Shown here: positions 11,603 through 24,260 of the stretch, one piece after another
Layout of the letters: every line of letters starts with the position of its first letter
Numbering within the stretch: position 1 is the stretch's first letter
NCBI GenBank assembly: GCA_032164245.1
Contig: JAVMKO010000001.1
Span: forward strand, 17,707,603-17,771,602
Source of the DNA: Sternotherus odoratus
Taxonomy: Eukaryota; Chordata; Testudines; Kinosternidae
Length of the DNA stretch: 64,000 nt
Direction: 5' to 3'
The notes under the pieces: generated by a model
What the model was told of the DNA's origin: nothing
Seen by the model: the letters and a program-made list of their open reading frames with translations, nothing else
Database searches by the model: none
Translations under genes and position numbers: made by a program

Positions 11603-12295
11603 CAGGGATTCTAAAAACAATTTTTGGGTGGCCTTGGGGTGCGGCCACCAACTCTTGCTGATGGCTGTGCTGACAATTTTCCCTAAAATACTTAATTAAC
11701 TTTAGGGGAAAAAATAAATATCCATATATAGGTGTCCAAATCATTGTAATATATTTTTCAGACTTAGTAACAGAAATAATGTACAGTGATTTTTTTTCTA
11801 TTCTTTACTGGACCTAAACAGAATAGAAACACAAATAAGGTGCTTTGCATGTTCTTGTCTTTTTGCTGTTGTTGTTTCCTTTGCTTTTTTTTAAAAAACT
11901 TGCTAGATAGTAAGTCACTGCTCTGAAAAGTGATATTTGTATGTTTGTTAATACCACTTTTCACAACAGACCTACTCAGCCCCCAAGCCCTGGGAGAAAT
12001 TAAGCCCTGGATGCGGAGGTGGGAAAGGAGGCCGTGGGTGGTTAACCTGGTACCAGAGCCTGCTACTTTGGGGATGGAGCCTGAAGTCCCATAGCCGAAG
12101 CCTGCCCCCTCCCCTGGGAAAGTGGAGAATTCACCACCTGCCTGCATCTGCAGCATTTGTGTCTCCGGAGGGGGGCAAGGAACAACCCCCACTGGTAGCC
12201 CTGGGAGAGGGGTCACTGATCCCCACAAAACTCATCACAGCCCAGGAGGCCGTGGCTGCAAGAAGAGCCACAGTGGCCACATTTGAGAAACGCTG
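11603..12295. mobile_element. hAT-like non-autonomous DNA transposon
   Basis: The left end cagggattctaaaaa and right end tttgagaaacgctg resemble the CAGnG-TCTCAAA termini of Charlie-type hAT elements. The flanks share tctagc (11596-11601 and 12298-12303), compatible with a decayed 8-bp duplication. The interior is non-coding: AT-rich on the left, GC-rich from 11970 on. The internal 154-codon minus-strand frame (11764-12228) has no recognisable content. Confidence 0.6.
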
Positions 12296-13039
12296 CTTCT
12301 AGCCAGTGCTACTGGTCTTTCATGTTCTTGATTCACAGGCTAGTACTGTACAAACTTCCCTAGACATCTCTGCCAATGAATGTCACTGATGACCAATCAC
12401 TTCATTTTTATCCCAGGTCTGAGAATTTCCTTTGTTGTGAGTAATCTTTATGCTAATCTGTGTGGCTGTGGGTTCTTTTCTTTTTAGATATGGCCAAATT
12501 TCCACCGGTGACCAACATAAAAACAACAAACTCATTTTCACTGTTGATCTTCTAAGCTGTTTTTGGACAGACCTCCATTAAAGAATGGCTGGTGCATTTA
12601 TTTTGTAAACACCTTAGATCACCATGAGTCACATTTTAATACCGTTATTCATCTACAATCTTATTTCTTGAATAGTCCCGAAGGAATAGAACATGGCCCT
12701 GTAGGATCACTGGCACTGATGGGGATATTTCTGGGTCACACTCTCAGTAGAGAAGTGATGCAATGGAAAACTGTAGCAATGCATGTGTTTTGGTAAATCC
12801 ATTCAATTTTTTTTGGAAGGATCAGAGAACTCTCCTAACCCAGATCATTTATATTGAAAAGTCACTCTGTGGTTGGTATAGCACTATGCAGAAGAAAGGC
12901 ATAACACTTTATGAAAGAAACATAATCCACCTTAAAATCAAACTATAAAATCAAAACAAAAATATGCGAGTCAGGAAGCTGGATTCTGTTCCTGGATCTA
13001 GCACTGACCTACTGGATTGTGTTTCACAGATGGGTATCC
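12296..13039. other. Unassigned non-coding DNA
   Basis: Frames of up to 77 codons are present but resemble nothing known. No repeat boundary is visible. Confidence 0.5.
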
Positions 13040-13265
13040 TCATTGTCATTATTTATTAGCTGTAATGCCTAGAGGCCCCAGTTGAGATCTGGTCCCATTG
13101 TGCTGTGTGTACTTAGGGAAGAGCTCTGAAAGGTTTACAGTCTACATAAACAAGACAGAGTGGGAGGGGAAACAAGCAGAGGAGTGCAGGGGCTTGCCCA
13201 AAGCTGCACAGAAGATAATTGGCATGACGCAACCCTGGACCCCTGATTCCCACTATAATACTTTT
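13040..13265. repeat. Old SINE-like repeat (MIR-like tail)
   Basis: The left half reads attagctgtaatgcctagag and ggtcccattgtgctgtgtgt, a motif also present at about 45635-45740 and 16205-16330. The right half (ggggcttgcccaaagctgca, then accctggacccctgattccc) matches the style of MIR/CORE-SINE tails. Confidence 0.5.
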
Positions 13266-13890
13266 AAGTAATATAGTTAGTTCCATAGCCCAAGTGGGAA
13301 AAGTCTGCGTATGGCGATGATGAATAATGGGAAGAAGGGTTGTCGCAGCTGTGTATAAAAGTATTTGCTTTTTTTGAACAAAACAAACAAGGAAATGACA
13401 TGCAAAAATACTAACTTTAAGAACATTATTCAGATTCCAAAGTTAAGAAATGTCAGCTTTTAGGTTGCCTGTGCAATCTTGTTAAGTTATGATACAGTCT
13501 TTAATTAAATCATCACATATGGATATTTCCACAAAAATCCATGCCTCTTTCTGGAAGTGACTAATTATTAGTTTCATCAGGAGTTAGTAGGCACAGGTGC
13601 ATTCTGGGTGAAACCTTGTACCTAAATTTCAAAAAGTGTTTTAAGTAGCCAGGAATTTATCAATAGCTTTCCCTATCAGCAATAATTGCTTGTTATAGTC
13701 TGTAAGAGTCCCAGTCCAAATGTGTGCCACTTACAGGAATCAAGTCCAGAATATACTTATTTAAAGATCAGGTGAGCCACAAACTGGAGATCAACTGAAA
13801 AATAATTAATCCCAAGATGATTAAAACAGAAACAGAGAAACTGATTACGGAGAAAGTATGAAGCTGAGTTACCATCGGATACCTCTAAAA

Positions 13891-14229
13891 CAGGCTTGTC
13901 CGCGGGCTGCATGCGGCCCAGGACGGCTATGAATGCGGCCCAACACAAAATCGTAAACTTACAATGTTATGAGGTTACGTCCACAAATAACGGAGTATTA
14001 TTCGTAATTCGCATTATAATTGCAAACAGTTCGACCAAAAAACCGAAAAACTGATAAAATTGACTTATTAAATAAAGAGCGAGAGGACTCTAATGTCGCG
14101 TAAAATGAATTGTGACAAAGAATTTGTGTGTACTAGGCATAACGCGTGGCCCAAGACAACTCGTGTGGCCCAAGACAACTCGTCTTCTTCCAATGTGGCT
14201 CAGGAAAGCCAAAAGATTGGACACCCATG
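13891..14229. mobile_element. hAT DNA transposon with perfect 8-bp duplication
   Basis: The element starts caggcttgtccgcgggctgc and ends gattggacacccatg. It is flanked by ctctaaaa on both sides (13883-13890 and 14230-14237), the exact 8-bp duplication expected for hAT insertion. A 22-bp tandem duplication lies near the right end (cgtgtggcccaagacaact, about 14145-14183). It is non-coding and non-autonomous. Confidence 0.85.
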
Positions 14230-14237
14230 CTCTAAAA

Positions 14238-15033
14238 AGTCATGGTGTGCTGCTTTGATACACTAATAACTGGGGATTCTATAACTGTTATAGTGAAACA
14301 ACAGTAACTGAAATAGGCCTGTTTATTTTTCCATGCAGGCTCATAATTAGATTTTGGTCCATGTCCATCATATATATATATATCCCGTGTGTATACACAA
14401 TGTATGTATGCGAGTATAGACTGTATACAGTGTGTGCGTGTGTATATGTATGAATATATACTTTTTGTATTGTTTTTGTATATCAGATTTCTGGTTCAAC
14501 AGTAATTTGGTTCATTGCCAAGTTGGCCTGTTAGCACTCTATAATTAACATGGACACATACCCCTGCATGTGACATTTGTTTCACCTGGGAAAACTGGAT
14601 AATAAACTAATGGAGGTTTTCTTGGCTGAAAATGCTGTGTATTTTCAGAGGGGAGCAATTACAACTGAGTGTTGTGCAGCCTTTGTATCTAAACAGAAAA
14701 CCATCAGACAAATAGGGTTTATTTACAGAAGCATTTTATTCTGGTGCGTGTGTGTGTATGGACGTACATTTTATATAATCTGTGACATAGGCTGGAATGA
14801 AGTGATACCCATGCAGTAGGACACAGAGATATTCAGAAGCCTGGTAGTACATTAGATATTTTTGTGACCATCTGATTATGCTTTCATTTGAAAGCTACTT
14901 GCCCCTCACCAAGGTTTAGTGATGATAATTTAAAATGTAAAATGCGAATGCCTGTTACATTTGAGAAGGTAAGAAAAGACTATGTTCAAAAACCTAGTAG
15001 AATGACTTCAGAGATTAACAAGTATTCCCTGTT
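14238..15033. other. Non-coding DNA with AT/TG microsatellite
   Basis: A short (TA)n tract at 14369-14384 is followed by imperfect TGTA/TGTG repeats to about 14450. No gene is seen. Confidence 0.5.
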
Positions 15034-15154
15034 AGAGAGACAAGGTGAATGAGGTAATACCTTTTATAGGACCAACTTCTGTTAGTGAGAGAGACAAAAT
15101 ATTACCTTGTGTCTAATATTCTGGGACCGACACATTTACAGCTACACTGCATAC
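15034..15154. repeat. Head-to-head repeat fragments (PLE-like?)
   Basis: agagagacaaggtgaatgag to gtgagagagacaaa (15034-15097) is joined directly to tattaccttgtgtctaatat through cagctacactgcatac (about 15098-15154). The second part partly reverse-complements the first. Both look like the 3' region of one dispersed reptile family in opposite orientations. Assignment to Penelope-like elements is tentative. Confidence 0.4.
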
Positions 15155-15253
15155 AAGTATTCTTGTTTTCAGCTGTTTCATTAATTTATGGGATTTAAAT
15201 TAATATCAGGAAGATTTAGGCTAAATATCAAGGGAAAATGTCCTGACAGAATA

Positions 15254-15392
15254 GGGATACCAACTTTGGTTGGATGAATTCCTGGAGGATTCTTCACAGG
15301 ACATTATCTTTAATTCAAGATTGATCTTTAATTCCTGGAGACTCCAGGACAATCCTGGAGACTCCAGGACAATCCTGGAGGGTTGGCAACCC
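15254..15392. mobile_element. Small MITE with TA-flanked ends
   Basis: Ends gggataccaac and gttggcaaccc are inverted repeats, flanked by TA on each side (15252-15253 and 15393-15394). Inside, cctggagactccaggacaat occurs twice in tandem (15334-15353 and 15354-15373), itself containing the palindrome cctggagactccagg. Confidence 0.65.
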
Positions 15393-15971
15393 TAGACAGA
15401 CTCCTTAGAGTGTGGAATCATCCCTCAAAGTGTTTTGTGGACAATCTATGCGACTTGTAAAATATTACTGCAGAGGATGTGCAAATATAAGGTAAAGCCC
15501 AATCCTTCACTAGTTTCCATTGCTCACTTATCTTCTGTGCAACCTGTTTTTATACTAGCAAAATATATTTTACTTTCCATACCCAGCTGGAAGATTGGGG
15601 TATGCAATGGATGCAGGGTAATCAAATGTATTTTTGAATTGTGTATTGTGTTGACTACCAGTCATCCAGAGGTAGCGTTAATGAGTATATACAAATCCTT
15701 GGTTCAATATGATTTCCTCAGCTGATTTTCTAAGGCTTCTCTGAATTAAACGTCTGGGGGATATTCGTTTAAGGAGATTTCCCACTTCAGTGTGGCTCAC
15801 TAGAGGAATGCCATGACAATCGTTTATATTCGGTCTGGTCTCAGTCCACATTATCTTTTAATGAAATAAAATGTATCTTGTTCAATTATTCATGCTTTGT
15901 GGCAAGATATTGTTAAACACTACAGATAGGCAATTATTCTCCCCTGAATATTCTGGTGACAAACAAGTTCA

Positions 15972-16035
15972 CAGAATCATAGAAGCTAAAGATAGAAGGG
16001 AATCAATTGGGTCATTTAGGCCATTCCTCAGACAG
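15972..16035 (-). mobile_element. CR1 3' tail fragment
   Basis: acagaatcatagaagctaaa, then agaagggaatcaattgggtc, is the reverse complement of a CR1-type 3' end with the (gattctatg)-like tail. It is short and diverged. Confidence 0.5.
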
Positions 16036-16920
16036 TTCCATTTTGGATGTCAATTACATTACAGTTTAATATAGTTAGTGTGTATTGTGCCAAATAGGCA
16101 GACAGGGGAATGCGTTCCTCTCTCACACAGAGTAGGGACAGCAGCAGTGGGTGAGTCCTCTCATCACTCTACATAGCGCCTCTGTTGTTGTAGTTCTTTA
16201 TATTTCCGTTCCACCTGGGAGCTCCAGTAATGGATCAGGACCCTCTTGTCTTAGGCACCTAAGAACCACAGAACAAAAAGATGGTCCCTGCCGCCCGAAC
16301 TGCTGACAGTCTCAATATAAGATAAGAGATAACAGGTGAATACAGACAGAAATTGCGGTTTGGAGAGACCACACCTAGAAGGGAGGAGAGAGGAGTTCAC
16401 CTCATGCCCATTCAAACCTTGGTGTCATTTCTACAATAAAGATAACAAAGAATGCCCAATGGTGGTGTTTGGCTGTCTTGTGCCATGCCATCTATCCACA
16501 GTGACCTCTCCTCATGACATGCTGTCACTGTGGTAGTCATTGCTGGTGCCTAAGCTGGGGATCCCCAAATATGAGAGGGAGGGCAGAATGTTCTTGGGCG
16601 GGTCTCTCATCATTGGAATCACTCCAACTTTTTGGTCTGTAATAGCTAGGTTATTGACCTCTAAAGATCTCTGAAAGGCAATTGGTTTTCCCTCGCTGAA
16701 AGAGAGTGGGAGAGTTCTTATGGCAGATATTTTATATGTATAAATGTATTCTGGGTTATTATTGGTTGTTGTGGAAATAGGGGATACAGGAATGGTCAGT
16801 TTCAGGGTTCTTTAGCTAGCAATTGTCAGGGATTGTCTAAAGGAAGGGATGTTTATGCAAGTCTAAATATTGTAGCTGTTTCCCAATTCAATCTCAGTAT
16901 TTTTGATTTTATATTTTTAA
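16036..16920. other. Non-coding DNA, old repeat pieces
   Basis: 16205-16330 (cctaagaaccacagaacaaa, gatggtccctgccgcccgaa) resembles the same old family as 13040-13160 and 45635-45740. The rest is unassigned. Confidence 0.4.
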
Positions 16921-17137
16921 TGCGATTAGCGTAGCTGAAGTCGATGTATCTTAGGTTGACTTACTTTGGCGTCTTCATGGCGGCGAATTGACTGCTGCCA
17001 CTCCCATGTCAATTCCGCTTCTGCCTGTCCACCTCTGGAGTTCCGGAGTTGATGGGGAGAGCGCTCGGAGATCGATTTATCTTGTCTATATTAGACACGA
17101 TACATCGATCCCCGTTAGATCGATCACTCCCACCGAT
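16921..17137. mobile_element. Harbinger-like MITE, truncated
   Basis: It contains gcgtagctgaagtcgatgta, catggcggcgaattgactgc and the palindromic core gatcgatttatcttgtc with gacacgatacatcgatcccc. These are the same blocks in the same order as the 28957 copy. Neither terminal repeat is preserved. Confidence 0.6.
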
Positions 17138-17835
17138 CCTGGCCTTTTAGAAGGAATTCAGAAATCTTAAAGAAGTGGGTACAGAATGGATGGTAAGAAA
17201 GAAATGTCCATTTGAACAGATGCTGCTGCTATAGCTGGATATTATTAAATTTTAACTTTATTATTTTGTTTTATTTAAAGATGATAAAGGAAGTAAGGAT
17301 TCCATAGTGGGGTTGTTTTGTTAATTGTTTATATGCTGTAGAGGATGGTTATGTGATTTTCATTTTGTGGTATTTGCATATGTATCTCAGATTCTTCAGT
17401 ATAAAAAGAAGTGCTGTCTGATTTGCATTTTGAGAGCAGCTTGGATTCAGGCATAGATGACAATCAAATTGGAATATGCCAGTCTGCAGTGCGGTTGTTA
17501 AGTGCAAGGTTGAATAGTAACTGAAGTTCAGTTTGGATTTTTAAACCCTGCAGCAGGGGCATAGTGTATTCTGCTAAGGAGCAGCAGGGAACTGGCTCCA
17601 CCTGAAGAGATCAGGTATGGCACAGTTGGACCAAATTCAGCTTTGAGTATCTCTCCTTCCTTTGGGATCACTGATATCTGATGAAGTCCATGCTGTGCTT
17701 AGAGTGCACTCACTGACAGCATGTCACACAACAACAGGGTAATACAACTAATAAGGATTTGCTCTGTTTTCTGCATTGCTCTTGTTGCTTTTATTTTTAG
17801 CTCTCTGCTACAAGAGACAGGGCTGTGGATTGCTT

Positions 17836-17876
<41 letters not shown>

Positions 17877-20800
17877 CTGTCTCTGCCTCTTGACAGGTGT
17901 AAGGAGGATCCTAAATATAGAATCCACCTGTCAGTTGGCTTCAGCAATCAGCAGGCACTGATTTAGCATTTCTCTTAACCTACTAAGTTCCAAATGATAG
18001 GGTTGGTTTTTTAGTCTACAAACACGTTAAACTACAAGGTATTCTTAAGACTATCCACAAATTGGGATATGTTGTAGTATGTATGAACTATGCCATAAGC
18101 AGGGGTGTTTGTGAAACAATGGAAGGTTGTCAAGAATGGTTTGCTTAAGCTGCAGTGATGGAACTGTATATCAGGAAGGGGCAGAAAATGCATTTTAAAT
18201 TCCTCCTGTATCTTAGCCACTTAATGAGATGTTAGATCATTGATTAGGAAGAGATTCTGGAAACATAAATAAGCATATTCTTCATGTATCGGATGTTGAA
18301 TGCATTTTTTTTAGCACTTGTATTCTTCCTGGGTTTCCCAAAGAAAATAGAGTAACAGTCAGTGTGATGGGTGTGTGGGGGTGTTAATCAGTTGCAGCCT
18401 GAGACAAGAATGAAATTCCAGTGCATGGTTGGAAATGCAGTTATCTTGACTCTGAATGTTTTATGTTGGTTTCATGAAAGAGTTATCACACTTTATTTTA
18501 TTTTTCTTTAAACTGTATTTTATGAAGTGCAGTCATTAATGACTTAGCTGAGGTCAGTGCATTAGCAATGTTTAACATTACTTGGCCAATCTTAATTTGT
18601 TATTGGAAACAGTTTCCAATAAAGATATTTGCCAGAGACCTGTGATATTAAATGTAAGGGAGCAGGTAGTTTTTCTGTTTGGATTGCCTTCAGGAATTAA
18701 AGGGATCTCCTCCGTCTCTTGCATATCTGTACGTCATTAATTTCAGTGGGAGTTTCGCACAGTACATAGAGAGGGATGTTGAATTGTGAGCCTGGAGGAT
18801 GTAATTCTTTATATTCTACACATGTCTATGGAATGTATAAGTCAAATCTGTAACACCACAGACCACCTTGAGTATAGCTCCTTTAAATGGGTCAAGACCG
18901 CAGTAATAATTTTCCTCACTAACTCTGTGAAAGGTGGCCTCTCTGGCTGCAAGAATTCTCTCCTGGTCTGCCATGGTTCAGTACCTTTTGTTAACGGCAA
19001 TACTCCCCTATCCTGCATCCTCATTCCATAGAAGCCTATTCTTCTCACTCCTTTTGTCATCACTTTAGGGTGGAACAGGTTAGCACTCCACCTTTATATC
19101 TGATTTTCATGGGGCAACCAGCTGGGCTGTGTTCTCTAGTGTCCCAGTTCACCTGGAAACCTCTTCAGTGTAACAGGAAATACTCCTCCTCCTCTTCCTG
19201 CTACTGGCTGCTTGCCAGGTCTGGGATTATCTGCAAGCATGTTCATTTAAGCCCTGGAGTGACGTAAAAGGGCAATGTGTCAAGAGGAAGAGGACTCTCA
19301 CTTGAGAAGATGCTTCGAGGAGGAGGAGTGGTTTCTGTCTCTGTTCCCTGGTGAATGAGAGGTCTTGAAATAATTCTCCCTCCCCCTTTTGCAGCCAGTT
19401 GGAACACGGTACCAGGCTGGGGTTTATGTTCTCAGGTGTGGACCGTGAAACCCTCAGGTGTAAACTCACTGGCTCTTCACAGTTCAGAGGCAAAACCAGC
19501 TGAAAGCTAGCAGTTTGGTTGAGTGTTTAGGCTCAAATGAATCTGAAACTCCAAGGGGCACAAACCCAAGAGAAGTGAACCTGATTTCAAAAGGAGCAAA
19601 ATAAAACGTGTGTGACTATTCTGTGGACAAGGCGAGCGCTTGCCTTTCTAGGGATGGCAGTTGTCTTTCATGAAAAACTGGTGCCTTTTTTGCACAGCTG
19701 TAGCTGCTTGTGCACAGATGGTCTCAATCTCTAATGACAGCTGAGAACACTGACCTTTCACCTAAAGCTATCGTCTGTCTCTACATAGCCAAGACCTTCC
19801 ATGCTAGAAAAATCAGAGCAATTTTTTTTTAAAAAATGCATGTACTAATGACTGACAATGTTGGGGTTCATTCCTTCCTCCCATCATCATCTCTGCCAGT
19901 CTCACTCCTGCAGTGGGATGTCCCTTGTCTTCCAACACCCTACTTTCTGCTTGGCCTGGGCTTTGGATGGATTCTTTCTTTTCCCACTCTCCCCTTTGCA
20001 GAGTGCACTGGAGAGAGAGCCCATATGTTTCACCATCATCTATATAGCCCTTGCTGGTCAGAATCTATCCACCCATCCCCCATCCTCACCATTTGTCATG
20101 ATAGAAGATACATTTTGCTAAATAGAATAAACATCCAGAGCCAGATCCAAAGTCTACTAAATGGGAGTCGTTTAATCAGTGGGCTTTGAATCAGGCCCCT
20201 AGTCTGCGTTATTTGGAAGTAATTCTGTCGGTGCGTTTTACCCCAGGATAAAATTGAATGAAGCAGAGATATCATTCAGGTAGGAAAATGAATTCTAGAA
20301 TAGGTCCTAGTAAAAGGTGAATTTGGGAAATAATGCAGTGGGACTAATGGCTATACTTTGTCATTAGATTGTGTTAGACAGGAAACAATCTTCCCAGTTC
20401 ATCCATGTAAGAAGATAAAAGGGTTAAAGGATAAGGATGTAAGATTAAGGACGTAAGAAGGTTAATAAGAGGATGCACTTTAATTGTACAAGGATGTACA
20501 TGAGCATAAAGACCAAGATTGCCTTAATAAAAATAGACCTCCTGAAGATATTATGTGTTTGTCGTTTTTCTGGGGGATGTTGACCCAAAAGAAATACTGA
20601 GGATTTTCTACGTTTATGATTCTGCATCAGTTTGAGCGTGAAAATTGCTGTCACTGGTATCAGTGGTCTTGAGACCATGGACACTACCATCTCTTATCCT
20701 GGCAACTATAAAACCAGTTTATCCATAACCCTCCATGCATGTGTGAAGGGGAAGATACAAGGTATCTTGTGCAGCACAGGGAAGGGAATGGAGTCATGAC

Positions 20801-21302
20801 CCTATCCCCCTCCATCATGCTGGTCTTTGGAGCTTGCTGAGCATGAATAGAGAGGCAGGCAGTAGGATCGTAAACCGGCACAATCCTCCTCCATAGTGTG
20901 CATCTTGAAAAGGAATTTCACCTTTTAAAGGCACAATTCCTTCTCATTTTCCTCTAGGGCAGTGCCAGCCTATGGCTAAATGCCACAATGTAGCCTATGC
21001 TGTATAAAGCAGAGGCTTGGCCTGCCACTACTAGAACAGATAGCATTTTTTAGGAGTTACATGTTACAAAGAAGTTCACACGGGATACACTGGCAGTCAC
21101 TTGATCAAATATATTATATGATTTTCAAGCAGCTGCATAAGTTGCAAAAACTTAACTCTCCTTGTATGGTGCTTCCATGTGTAGGTTTTGGATGTTGGAG
21201 GATTTGAGACCTTATGAAAGAACACTTGACTTGAGCATTTTACCAGTCAGAAGGAGAGTGAAATGTGTGTCCTTGCTGTTTGGTTCCTGTCTAAGGCTTT
21301 TA
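17138..21302. other. Long non-coding stretch
   Basis: Apart from the CT microsatellite, no repeat or exon is recognised. Open frames reach 117 codons (19836-20189) but show no family resemblance, codon signature or flanking splice signals that stand out. Confidence 0.5.
17836..17874. repeat. (CT)n microsatellite
   Basis: About 19 uninterrupted CT units. They create the Ser-Leu and Arg-Glu repeat frames on either strand, which are artefacts. Confidence 0.95.
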
Positions 21303-22178
21303 GGGTATGGTTAGACTGGCGCTTTGCAGCGCTAAAACCCTCCATTAGCGCTATAATTATCTGACCGTACACACTTGCAAGTCACATTTTGCGCATTTAG
21401 TCACCCTTCAAAGCGCAAGTATAAAACCACCTCTCCGAGAGCCAGAAGGCTTTTAGCGTAATCCCTGTAGCGTGTTAGGGACAGTGTATACAGTCAATTT
21501 CGCGATAAGGCAGCGGTTTAAAAAAAAAAAAAAAGAAAACTGACGCCCCTGCACCCCGGCCCCAGTACCCGCAGCGGGCGGGCTGCCGGGTGCACCCCAG
21601 TCTCCGCAGCGGGCGGGCTGCTGGGTCCGTCCGGGTCTCCGCCACAGCGGGTGGACTGCTGGGTTCGCCCGGGTCTCCGCCGCTGCGGGCGGGCTGCCGG
21701 GTTCGCCCCGTTCTCCCATCCCCACCGTGGGCAGGGACGGGGGACCAGGGCAAACCCCGCAGCCCACCCGCAGTGCCGGAGACCCGGGCGGACCCGGCAG
21801 ACCACCCGCAGCGGCGGCGGCGGGGGGTGTGTGTGTTCGACTGGGGGCTGGGGCGCGGGGGGGGGGGATTGGGGCGTCCTCCCTTTTTAAAAAAAAATTC
21901 TGATGCTTTTCGGGGTCGCGGGGAATGCTTGTGGAGGGAGCTGTGTGGAGCCTGTCAGTTTGAAAAGTCACTGACAGCCTGAAATTGTCTCCCTTCTGCT
22001 GAATGCTGGGATACCTGCCCTATCCCGCTACTCTCACTGCCGCCAGAAGCACTGCTAATGTGTTCATTCTTTGGCGCTAGAGGGCTTCAATGTGCACAGC
22101 CTCTAGCGCAACAACTGTTGTGCTAAATATGGAAGCGCTATACAGAAACACGCTATGATCTGTAGTCTAGCCATACCC
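21303..22178. mobile_element. Harbinger-like element with TTA duplications and GC-rich interior
   Basis: Terminal inverted repeats gggtatggttagac and gtctagccataccc bound 876 bp. TTA lies immediately outside each end (21300-21302 and 22179-22181), as for PIF/Harbinger insertions. Just inside each end, gcgct-containing blocks recur (ttagcgctata, ggcgctagag, tggaagcgctatac). The centre has a poly-A run (21520-21534) and a GC-rich tandem array. No transposase is seen. Confidence 0.8.
21555..21722. repeat. GC-rich minisatellite, about 45-bp unit
   Basis: The unit gcgggcgggctgccgggt followed by cgcccgggtctccgc repeats roughly three to four times with variation, inside the Harbinger-like element. 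Confidence 0.7.
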
Positions 22179-23159
22179 TTAGAGGTAGCAGTAAACAGAA
22201 TCCTTTTATGTATGAGGACTTCTCACCCTCTGTTTTAAAATGAATTGACATTTTGGTTCCATATCCTATATGAGAGGATTCCTCACAGTTAGTCACATGC
22301 AAGACGCCAGACTTCGTTTTGTCAAAGTACAAGGCTCAGAAAACAGATGGGCTGGATGTCAGTTTTAAGAAGCAAGGAAAAACTGCAAGCTTCTTGTTTG
22401 AATGTATGCCTAGGCTATGACAATTACAATGTAACGCCTCTTCTGCCATTCTTGACGCGGGGTTTACAAGCTCCCAGAACCCGTGGGTCAGCCCGACGGC
22501 TTCTGTTCCTCTTTCCTTTAACACACTTGAAATTTTTTTATGGTATAAGCTTGACATTGTTTCTAGATGTTTGAAAGTTAAAAATAACTAACTGAATAAA
22601 GGTGAGTTGCATTTCTAGGTTTGGAACATTAATTCCTGTTGTATAGTTAAAATGCAGTTCTGGTATTTCAAAATAGAATATTGCTACATAAAAATAGGGC
22701 CTGTTCCGGGCTGAAACATGGGTGCCACTACTGAGCACAGTTGTGGGACTATGACACAGCGAGAGAGGATGGTTTCTCAGGTAGGCAAGTCATATAGGGC
22801 TATATGGGTCAAAACTAACAGCCAGCACAGATGACAAAGTGTGACTGTATGTGCACCTTTCATCGTATGTGAGATGCTGTCAGACCAGGGGGGGCAGCTC
22901 TTGCCATGGCCCAGGGCCTCACTGACCACTGACTGTATGTGCAGACCTGGGAACCACTCTGGCTTGCCTGTGGGTTAGAATAGTTAAAATAGGTATCAGT
23001 GGTATAAGATTGTGTTTAGTGTTTAGACTTTATGGTACACTTGTAGGGTGCTGCATACATTAATCCGACTTTTTAATATCTGAATCCCACGGTATAAAGT
23101 TACACTGAGTGTTTGAATTGTAAAGATCTCTAATTGTGTAACTCACCAAACAGGAAAAG
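22179..23159. other. Unassigned non-coding DNA
   Basis: No coding or repeat signature is recognised. Confidence 0.5.
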
Positions 23160-23700
23160 AAGCTTTAATTAATGCTTAAGTGCTCGTGCTGCACACCAGA
23201 TGGCCAATCAAAGCCAAATGAGGCATTGTATAGCATCAAAGGACAGAGACCTGATTGATTGCATTCCTCACTGTCTTCAGAAAGGGAAGACCTACCCATG
23301 AACTCATCCCGTCAGCTTGGATTCTGGGTGAAGGGGATAAAAATCTCTGACAAGGAGAAACTGGATCTCTATGCTGTCTGGACTATGCAGGGCAAAAGTT
23401 GCTAAACACTAATAGGAGATTTCCATGCTGCTTGTCATGGGCCAGTACCAAAGAACTTATAGAGCTGCTTATTACCGAAGCTTCTATTACCTTTTTAAAT
23501 CTAAGACTGTTGTGTGTGTATGTTTCCTGTTTAAACCTTTGTAAATAACTCTTTATTTTCTTACTTAATAAATCTCTAGTTAGTTTATCACTAACTGGTT
23601 TGGTTTCAGATCTGAGGACAGTTGATCTGCAGCAGTGACTGGTTCTTTGGGACTGAGAATAATCGGAATGTTGTGATTTTTGGTGTAAAGTGACCAACTA
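23160..23700 (+). mobile_element. Possible solo LTR or LTR fragment
   Basis: The stretch has LTR-like 3' features: ctgtttaaacctttgtaaat, then a polyadenylation signal aataaa at 23567-23572 followed by a T/G-rich segment. Clear TG/CA ends and a target-site duplication were not found, so the limits and the call are weak. Confidence 0.35.
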
Positions 23701-24260
23701 TCACATATTCCAGCTTGCCAGGCTGGCAAAACAAATTGGAATGGCCAAAGGGACTGTCTGTGACTTCATGGTAAAATTGGTATAGTGCTTTAGGAGTTCA
23801 TATTTATTAGTGGGTTGGTGAAATCCAATTATAGAACATACAGTAAGTTTGGCATTTCTGCACTGCTTTTTGTCAGTCTGCCCTTAGGTTAGCATTCAGA
23901 GTTGAGAGTCATTCCAGACAGTGTGACAATGTGAACTTCTGGTCATGGGCCAAGAACTAACCAAGCATTTATATTGGCATTGCCTGCACTGTCTCAACAT
24001 GGGTGATTTTGGCTAGAGAGAAGGCATGTCCAGCCTAGCTGGAGGATTGTGTTGATTCACAGCATCTTGTCTGCAGCTTCCACTACTATGTCTCTTGTGG
24101 AATCCCAAATATTAACCGTAACCAAAAGGCCATTCTGCTTACCATCCTCGAGGTTAAAAACTTGTTAAAGATCCCAGCCGAAGGATATAATTGATGCTTC
24201 TCTGTTTTTGGTTGGTTGAATATAGCATGTAGTTTGGGTTACAATTTCAGTTGTCTAAGG
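23701..24260. other. Unassigned non-coding DNA
   Basis: No gene and no confident repeat seen. It ends in the 8-bp target duplication of the next hAT element. Confidence 0.5.

Noticed and set aside
17699..17966. Ser-Leu and Arg-Glu repeat proteins
   Set aside because: These are translations of the (CT)n microsatellite.
19836..20189. 117-codon frame as a candidate exon
   Set aside because: It has no family resemblance and no convincing splice sites, and a shifted frame of similar length overlaps it.
21453..21982. Overlapping frames of up to 172 codons on both strands
   Set aside because: All fall in the GC-rich interior of the Harbinger-like element, where stop codons are rare.
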